The notes under the pieces: model-generated
Databases searched by the model: none
The model's input: only the letters and a program-made list of their open reading frames with translations
What the model was told of the DNA's origin: nothing
Program-made: the position numbers and the translations under genes
Part shown: one piece after another, positions 57,133 to 64,000 of the stretch
Position numbering within the stretch: the stretch's first letter is position 1
Layout: the number at the start of each line of letters is the position of its first letter
Assembly: GCA_037974665.1 (NCBI GenBank)
Contig: CM075764.1
Span: forward strand, 85,492,825 to 85,556,824
Length of the DNA: 64,000 bases
Direction of reading: 5' to 3'
Source of the DNA: Ehretia macrophylla
Lineage: Eukaryota; Streptophyta; Magnoliopsida; Boraginales; Ehretiaceae

Positions 57133-58917
57133 GTGAAAACTATGAAGCATGTGTAGTTCGTTATTCTTCTTTCTAATTTTTGTTTTTGACTAGATGGTTT
57201 AGTGACTTTTGTCATGTAATTTTTAGTGCAAGTTTCAATGGTGGTCTCCGATCAGATTCCCAAGTTAGTCCTGATTGTCACAAAAAATCATATTATGGTC
57301 TCCCGATGTTCCCCAAAAGTCCTTGCAACTTGAAACTTTCCGTTGTCTGCCTGGACGGGGAAATGCATCACGTGGCTGTCTCGTGATGTTGGATATATTT
57401 CCTCATTTGGTAATTTTTATCATATTTTGAAATAAAAATTATGGAGAATACCAATTTGGGACTTAAGAATTCGACAATCGTAAAAGACTTGTAATAATGA
57501 GTACCAACTTGGGAATCAGAATAAACAATGGAGAATTTGCTGTAATTTTTATCTGCTGCATTACTGGAGACATTTATTTAAAATGTCTGCATAATTAAAT
57601 GGATGTATACCTTGTGATATGACTGACAGAGTCAAACATGAGTCAAACATTTACTGTTTACTGTTGGTGTATCACCTGTTGAAAATGGAGGAAATATTTA
57701 TAACAGTTAATATGAAGATTCTGTTGATTTGTTTACATCAGTATATAGTATGTTGATTAGAGATGCATTAATTTGATTAAAGTTGAGTGAACAATAGTTC
57801 TTTCCCCTTTTTAATTTCTTTTTCCAATTTCCCATCTTTCTTTCAGTTTGGTGGTTATTATTTCTTTGATACATTTTCTTAAAGCTATCAATCCCATCCC
57901 CAAACACTCCTTTTCATTGTATATTGTCCTAAAATTTTAGGATAACTGCAATACTGTTGAACCGTTTTCGATAATAATCAAGGCATTAATTGGAGGTAAA
58001 GATACATTGAACAGCCTCAATTGGTCAATTTTGAAGTCAGTCTAGTACATCAAATCGTAAGTGAATTTCCAGAGATGTAGTCAGCTATCTTGTATTGGTA
58101 TAATCTCTGACATTTGCAAGTCTAAAATCTAGCTACACCTTCACATTGTTTATCTTGTCGGATGCCTTTGTTAACTAACTTTATTTTTGCTCGGCTGCCA
58201 GTAATCTTACATGCATATTGGGCTTATAATTGTTAAATATAACCGCCTCTAGGAGAAATCAGATCTAACATGTTCTTACTTTTATATTGTTTTAAGCATA
58301 ATAAGTGAAGTAGTGGATGAAAAAGACAAAAGGTGAAATTCTTTCAACTCATTCATAAAATCAAACAACTATACTCTTTTGAACGAGTGGCATGAGATAA
58401 TTGGAAGCTAGATTTATAAAACCCTTAAAGGAAAATTTATACCAACTAATATAATATAAGAAAGATGTACTTCTCAAAAAAGAAAAGAAAAAAGAAAGAT
58501 ATAATTAGTCTTTGTATGGTAGAACTTAGGGTCAAATGTAGTAGTTCATGTGGCTGAAGTCAAATCATTAAATTACTGTTTACATCACATTGTCTATTTA
58601 TTTTTCTTGGACTTTTAGGCAGATTAAATTGTTCTCCCAACAAATAAAAAAAAAAAAAAAAAAAATGCTAAAAAGTTTAAGAGGAAGATTCTATGATGCA
58701 TAGTGCATCTAAATGCTCAAAAACTTCTATTGGTTTATGTTAGAAAAGGAAACGATAGAGTTGGAAACTAACCTAGTAGTGAAATTGGTGCCTGAAGAAG
58801 ATATGACTTGGACCTGTTCAGGGGTGACCAATAAATGCCTCTGTAAGCATTGATTCAGTATCTATTTATGGTAGGGATAGGTTTGATGAAGCTAAAAGGA
58901 CTCTTAGTTATAAAGAC
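57133..58917 (+). other. Presumed intron 2 of the DUF3531-like gene
   Basis: Begins GTGAAAAC after exon 2. AT-rich, with an A-run near 58646-58665. No further exon of the family was found before the retrotransposon at 58918. Confidence 0.5.
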
Positions 58918-59327
58918 TGAGATGTTACCTCAACACAATTTAAGGAGAGCGTAAGGAGATCTCTTTGATTGAATTCAAATAGAGCAGAATTACAGTAATG
59001 ATAAGCCAATTTGAGAGAATTGGGAACTGTTACAGAGTTGAGATATAGAAGAAATAGAGAATGATAGAGAACAGAGAAGGAAGAGTTTAGCTCATACAAT
59101 TTTTGCCAACATTTCTTCTAATTTCTCCTCTATTTATAAGTTTCCTGAGCTAATGCCAACGTCTAACAAACTCTGACAAATGCTGAGGTGGTTTCTTTGT
59201 GCGCAATCCCCTTCCTAACGGCCCTGGGTTATTAGGAATCATCTCCTTTGCATTGCCACTGATATTTGATTCTCCTAGAGACACGTCACCTGCTGCCTTT
59301 TGCTGATCTGTCAAAGAGCTCATGACA
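58918..59327 (-). repeat. 3' LTR of the chromovirus
   Basis: On the minus strand it begins TGTCATGAGCTC directly after the polypurine tract and ends AACATCTCA. A TATA box (TTATAAATAGAGG) lies near 59132-59144. The outer end is fixed by the match to 63821-64000; the inner end is inferred from TG next to the PPT. Confidence 0.65.
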
Positions 59328-59330
59328 ATG

Positions 59331-59350
59331 CCCCCCCCCCCCCTTCCTTT
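59331..59350 (-). other. Polypurine tract of the chromovirus
   Basis: The minus strand reads AAAGGA followed by AG and a run of 13 or more G, directly upstream of the 3' LTR. Confidence 0.65.
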
Positions 59351-62300
59351 ACAAGGAACCTTATCCGCAAGGTTCAAAAAATGTTGGTTGTCTTCCCAGG
59401 TTGCATCTTCCACTGGTAGTCCCTCTCACTGAACCAAGACTTGATCAATGTCTTGTCCTTGCCTTTGAATGGTTCTTTGTGATATTATAGCAACTGGTTG
59501 CAGCAATGGTGAAGAGTTGTAAGAAAGCTCTGGTAGTGGCGTGGAAGCTATGTCAGAAGTTCCTTGATATCTCTTCAACTGAGAAACATGGAATACAGGA
59601 TGTATCTTGGATGATGAAGGGAGCTCCAACTTATAAGCCACACTGCCTATGCGTTCCACAATATTGTAGGGGCCATAAAAGCGTCGACAGAGTTTGGCAT
59701 TTAAATTCTTGCGAACTGAGATCTGTCTGTAAGGCTGCAACCTTACCCAGACTCTGTCACCAATCTCAAAACTTTCTTCACGTCTCTTTTTATCAGCATA
59801 AAATTTAATGCGTTGTTAGGCTTTTAACAAATTATGTCTTAATTGTTGGAGAAGTTGATCTCTCTATTGCAGCTCTTCCTCTACGGCCTGATTGGTAGTA
59901 GAGCCAGGAAGGTAACGGACGATGGTAGGTGGTGATCGTCCGTACAAGGCCTGAAATGGCGACATGCCGGCTGATGTGTGGTAAGCCGTGTTGTACCATA
60001 ATTCTGCCCAAAGAAGGTACTTAGCCCACTGAGATGGTGTGTCAGCCACAAAGCATCTAAGGTACATTTCAAGACTTCGGTTGACAATTTCAGTTTGTCC
60101 ATCACTTTGAGGGTGGTATGCACTGCTCATAGCCAACGTAGTTCCCCGTAATGTGAAAATTTCTTTCCAAAACTTGCTTAGAAAAACAGGGTCTCTATCG
60201 CTCACAATAGATCTTGGTAGACCATGTAAGCGTATGATCTCTCTAGCAAAAGCATTGGCAACCCGTGTGCTCGTGAGGGGAGGAGCAAGGGTGATGAAAT
60301 GACTGTACTTGGTGAGTCTATCAACCACAACCAAGATTATATTTTTACCTTCAGAACAAGGAAGTCCAGCAACAAAATCCATGCTTACATCCTCCCATAC
60401 TTGAGTGGGGATTGGCAACTGTTGCAAGAGTCCTGCAGGATGAAGTTGGGACACCTTCATTTCTTGGCATACCTTGCACTGGTTGACAAATTCTGTGACA
60501 TCCTTGCGCATATTCTTCCAATAAAACCCATCGGCGACCCTTTGAAATATGTGAAGAGTTCCTGCATGATCCCCTAAAGGAGATGAATGAAATTCTTTGA
60601 GCAACTGGAACCTTATGGGAGACTGAGATGCAACCACAATTTTGCCGCGCCGTAATATCAATCCATTTTGAAATGAAAAGTTAGATGTACTGGAATCTTG
60701 CTCTTGCAATTCAGCCCGTAGCTTCAACAACTCTTCTTGTTTTTGATTCTTAGCCTTAAGGAGTTGAATAATATCAAAAGTTGGTTGAGTGAAGGCCAAA
60801 AAACTCTCAGTTAGGGCTCGAGAGAGGGCGTCAGCAGCTTGATTTTCACGCCCCGGTTGATAAAGAATCTCGAACTCATATCCCAACAACTTAGATAGCC
60901 ACTTCTGTTGCTCCGGGGTTTGAATAGTTTGACATGTCAGACTCTTCAAGCTCCGTTGATTAGTTTTGATGAAGAACTTCCTTCCCAACAAGTATTGTCG
61001 CCATTTTTGAACGGCGATGATAATGGCATACATTTCTCGACTATAAGTGGATGCCGCCTGCATTCTTATAGACAATTTTTGACTATGAAAAGCTATGGGG
61101 TGGTTGTTTTGTTGCAGCACTGCCCCAATGCCGGTGCCCGATGCATCGGATTCAATAGTAAATGGCACATTGAAATCCGGTAGGACTGGAGCTTTTGTCA
61201 TGGCGTCTTTCAACTTGTCAAAGGCAGTGTGGGCAGCCTCAGTCCATTCAAAAACATTATTGCGAAGGAGATCAGTAAGGGGGCCTGCTATGACTGCATA
61301 GTTACGGATAAACCTTCTATAATACCCCGTAAGACCCAGAAATCCTCTCAGGCTTTTGATTGTGCTAGGCATTGGCCAGTCCAACATTGCTTTGATCTTG
61401 TCTCTGTCCATCGAAAAGCCATGACCTGACACAATATGACCAAGATACTGTATTTCCACCTGCCCAAATAAACATTTGGTTTTCTTGGCGACAAGTCCCT
61501 GTTGTTGTAATACGGATAACACGTGCTGCAAATGATCCAAATGCTCGGCCCAATCCCTGCTATACACCAAAATATCATCAAAAAAAACAAGAATGAATTT
61601 GCGAAGGAATGGTTTAAAAACCTCGTTCATGGTAGCTTGGAAGGTTGCCGAAGCGTTAGTGAGGCTGAACGACATCACTAAATATTCATAATGGCCTTGA
61701 TGTGTTCGGAACACCGTTTTTGGAATATCTTCTTCTCGAACTCTAATTTGATGGTAACCGGCTAGTAAATCTAACTTCGAAAATATTCAAGCTCCATGTA
61801 ACTCATCAAATAGCTCATCAATTGTAGGAATTGGAAAGCGATCTTTTATAATCACCGCATTTAAAGCTCGATAATCGGTACAAAATCTCCATGTACCATC
61901 CTTCTTCTTGACTAGTAACACAGGAGAAGAATAAGGGCTCGTGCTTGGGCGTATGATGCCATCTGAAAGCATTTCTTCAACCAACTGTTCAATTTCATTT
62001 TTCTGAAAGTGCGGGTACCGGTATGGCTTTACATTAACTGGTAGAACGCCGGGTTGTAGCGGAATTGCGTGATCTTGACTACGAGTTAGAGGAAGACCAA
62101 GAGGTTTGGTAAAGACCATCGGATATTGAGCCAAGAGAGCTTCAAGATCAGGAGTGTGAACTGGAACTACTGGTTCAGAAAAGGGCACCATCTCAAGACG
62201 ATAGTACTCACATACTGCCTTAGTGTATTGCAGTCTTTTAAAACTCTTGAATTGCCTTGGTTCAACGGTTGTTGCAGGTTCTCCTTGTAGCCTTATCTGT

Positions 62301-62842
62301 TGGTCTTGAACACAAAAGCCCAAGGTAGGTGTAGAATAATTCAATTGAATAGGTCCAAGAGTGACTAACCATGATATGCCCAAAACAATATCAGCACCAT
62401 GTAGAGGAAGCACATACAAATCAGTACAAATCTCATGCCCCTGAACAGTAATTGTAGCTTGTTTCATGCAGCCTTCGGTACGGAGCCGTTCTCCACTGCC
62501 TACTACCACAGCGAATGCTGGAGATGGCTCAATTGGAAGATTGAGGTAACGTGCAACACGAGTTTGGACAAAGTTATGGGTATTACCCCCGTCCACCAAT
62601 AGTTGCACCGGTGCGCCCATAAGAACACCATTAAACCGAAGTGTCGAGAGAGATTGGTGACCCGCCATGGCATGGTAGGAAATTTCAGGTACTTCGGAAG
62701 GTGGTACAGTGATGGCGTTAAGAGGAAAGAATTGGGAGAGGGGAAGTATTAGAAGGTTGGCTAGCATCATCATCTTCAAAGTCCAAGATGAGCAATGTAG
62801 GAGCTGACTTGCACCTGTGAGAAACGGACCATTTCTCATCAC
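59340..62842 (-). pseudogene. pol of the chromovirus: protease, RT, RNase H, integrase, chromodomain; four stops
   Basis: One frame throughout. The protease has [13 protein letters not shown] (D-G-G active site of this clade). RT has [19 protein letters not shown] and the FFDD box (ILVFFDDILVYSRDW), RNase H has FTIESDASGTGIGAVLQQ, and integrase has an HHCC zinc finger (HSSPLGDHAGTLH..CKVCQ) and catalytic SMDF / SDRDP / GQTEIVNRS. The chromodomain is PVAIISQRTIQRQG..QVLVQ-stop-EGL..ATWED. In-frame stops lie at 61787-61789 (within RT, just before FSKLDL), 59864-59866 and 59816-59818 (after the integrase core) and 59426-59428 (at the conserved Trp of the chromodomain). In RNase H the usual Asp of the TDQ motif is Asn (IKTNQRSLK), a likely loss of catalysis. 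Confidence 0.88.
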
Positions 62843-63800
62843 AGGAATAGCAAAGCCCTTTTTCTCGTTTGGTTGAGATTTCAGCTGGAGTAAGGCGTCG
62901 AAAAGGGAGTGGAGATATGGGATTTGTGGTGCGAGAGAAGGGTGGTTGGTGAGCTGAGAGAGGTGTAGTAGGGGTGGGTAAAAGACCTGGAGAGAATAAG
63001 GTGTTTGGGCCGGAGGGTTGAGGTCCAGATATAACAGATGGGTTTTGATTTGGGCGAAAGGTAGTGGGCCGAACTACAGACTTGCGTAGCTCGGTTAACT
63101 TAGTTTCTTGTAAACGGGCTAATTCAATGGCGCGGTTCATGGTGGTGGGTTGAAAAGCAAGAACTTTAGTTTTGATATCGGCCCGAAGCCCAGAAATGAA
63201 GCAGTGGACAAGGAATTGTGAAGGTAGATTGGTGGTTCTGTTTGCAAGGGCTTCGAAAGAGGCTTGGTAATCGGCTACAGTGGAAGTTTGGTGAAGTTTA
63301 GCTAAGGAGCCATGGGGATCTTCAAATTCCATCGGAGCAAAGCGTACCTCAAGAACACGAGTAAATGCCGACCAAGAACTCAACTGTTTGTTCCTAGCCA
63401 TCCACTGATACCATTGAAGAGCCAACCCATCCATGTGGAAAGAGGCGATGGTCAATCGCTGAGAATCTTCGACGGAATAGTAATCAAAGTATTGTTCCGC
63501 TTTAAAAATCCATCCGACGGCATCGGAGCCATCAAAACGTGGAAAATCTAAGCGGAGAGTACGGGAGAGAGGAGCCGTACTACCACCAGATCCACCAACA
63601 CTTGAAGGCGAACGTGACGAAGAGGATTCATCGACGTGGAGTGCCTGGTTAACTTTGCCATCCAAGGTTGTGATCTGCAGCGCAAGCTGCTCCATAGAGT
63701 GTTGTTGAGAAGCCACGGCTGATTGTAACCCTTCAAGGACTTGAGCTTGTTGACGAAGCAAATCATCGAACACCTTAGAGCGAGTACCGTTTGCCATCAT
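62718..63800 (-). CDS. gag of the chromovirus, open over its full length
   Basis: 360 residues starting [20 protein letters not shown] at 63800, only 20 nt from the end of the 5' LTR. An N-terminal helical region is followed by a Ser/Gly linker. The capsid core of the retrotransposon gag family follows ([53 protein letters not shown]). Next come a Pro/Thr/Ser-rich spacer and a variant zinc segment ([18 protein letters not shown]). It ends in a frame different from pol, and the two frames overlap by about 125 nt. Because related chromoviruses usually have one gag-pol frame, a small indel near 62745 is likely, though a programmed shift cannot be excluded. Confidence 0.85.
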   Translation of the reverse strand: MMANGTRSKVFDDLLRQQAQVLEGLQSAVASQQHSMEQLALQITTLDGKVNQALHVDESSSSRSPSSVGGSGGSTAPLSRTLRLDFPRFDGSDAVGWIFKAEQYFDYYSVEDSQRLTIASFHMDGLALQWYQWMARNKQLSSWSAFTRVLEVRFAPMEFEDPHGSLAKLHQTSTVADYQASFEALANRTTNLPSQFLVHCFISGLRADIKTKVLAFQPTTMNRAIELARLQETKLTELRKSVVRPTTFRPNQNPSVISGPQPSGPNTLFSPGLLPTPTTPLSAHQPPFSRTTNPISPLPFRRLTPAEISTKREKGLCYSCDEKWSVSHRCKSAPTLLILDFEDDDASQPSNTSPLPILSS

Positions 63801-63801
63801 T

Positions 63802-63819
63802 CGGGAATGAAAGCACCAA
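63802..63819 (-). other. Primer-binding site of the chromovirus
   Basis: TTGGTGCTTTCATTCCCG, one base after the 5' LTR end (..ATCTCA) on the minus strand. The tRNA was not identified. It overlaps the leader so closely that gag starts right behind it. Confidence 0.6.
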
Positions 63820-63820
63820 T

Positions 63821-64000
63821 TGAGATGTTACCTCAACACAATTTAAGGAGATCGTAAGGAGATCTCTTTGATTGAATTCAAATAGAGCAGAATTACAGTA
63901 ATGATAAGCCAATTTGAGGGAATTGGGAACTGTTACAGAGTTGAGATATAGAAGAAATAGAGAATGATAGAGAACAGAGAAGGAAGAGTTTAGCTCATAC
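63821..64000 (-). repeat. 5' LTR of the chromovirus, partial
   Basis: The visible 180 bp match 58918-59097 except at two positions (G/T at 58951 versus 63854 region and A/G in GAGAG/GAGGG). It continues past the window edge. Confidence 0.88.

Larger units (their letters stand above)
58918..64000 (-). mobile_element. Young Ty3/gypsy chromovirus (Reina-like), minus strand, runs off the right edge
   Basis: From right to left on the minus strand: 5' LTR (from beyond 64000 to 63821), primer site, gag, protease, RT, RNase H, integrase, chromodomain, polypurine tract, 3' LTR (59327-58918). The 180 bp of LTR visible in both copies differ at two positions, so the insertion is recent. Chromodomain and the gag zinc segment [15 protein letters not shown] suggest the Reina lineage. 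Pol keeps one frame with four stops; gag is in another frame. The left flank 58913-58917 is AAGAC; the partner flank is outside. It appears to lie in an intron of the DUF3531-like gene, in opposite orientation. Confidence 0.9.

Noticed and set aside
1-64000. CRISPR arrays, bacterial operons, rRNA genes
   Set aside because: Not expected in plant nuclear DNA, and no regular spacer arrays or rRNA signatures were seen; the tandem arrays found lack unique spacers.

Overview
The window is AT-rich nuclear DNA of a eudicot plant. The evidence is the gene content (an ARGOS/ARL-type organ-size protein, a SKIP35-type ankyrin protein, a probable plastid-targeted DUF3531-type protein), GT-AG introns, and many plant-type transposable elements: Ty3/gypsy of Tat and chromovirus type, Ty1/copia, LINE, tRNA-derived SINEs and Tourist-like MITEs. 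No species can be named from the sequence alone.

Layout. 1-1650: possible exons of an unidentified minus-strand gene running off the left edge. 1250-6350: non-coding DNA with a fold-back element, a MITE with TTA target-site duplication, and a copia LTR remnant. 7496-17386: a complete but decayed Tat-type gypsy element with about 95% identical LTRs, dual RNase H, a 60-bp tandem array after pol, and a three-exon gene on the opposite strand. 17387-29200: intergenic DNA with a SINE and several TIR elements. 29221-37700: the gene island, with an ARGOS-like gene (+) and a SKIP35-like gene (-) facing each other tail to tail. 37700-42850: fold-back elements, two solo LTRs and a SINE. 42849-54126: a nested block, in which a LINE (-) is split by a gag-only copia element with a perfect 5-bp target duplication and abuts a second decayed Tat-type gypsy element, itself cut by a long solo LTR and by a MITE with palindromic ends. 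55693-57132: the first two exons of a DUF3531-like gene. 58918-64000 and beyond: a young chromovirus (Reina-like) on the minus strand, apparently inside an intron of that gene.

The host genes are few and look ordinary. The ARGOS-like protein is a small two-helix membrane protein promoting organ growth, and the SKIP35-like protein is a putative SKP1/SCF partner. Their adjacency is, as I recall, also seen in Arabidopsis. The less ordinary material is in the mobile DNA: the antisense spliced gene in the Tat element (14093-16613), whose two introns keep frame across three different frames, and the palindromic octamer GTTGCAAC scattered through the copia element (43814-47808). All boundaries, splice sites and identities were read by eye without alignment software.
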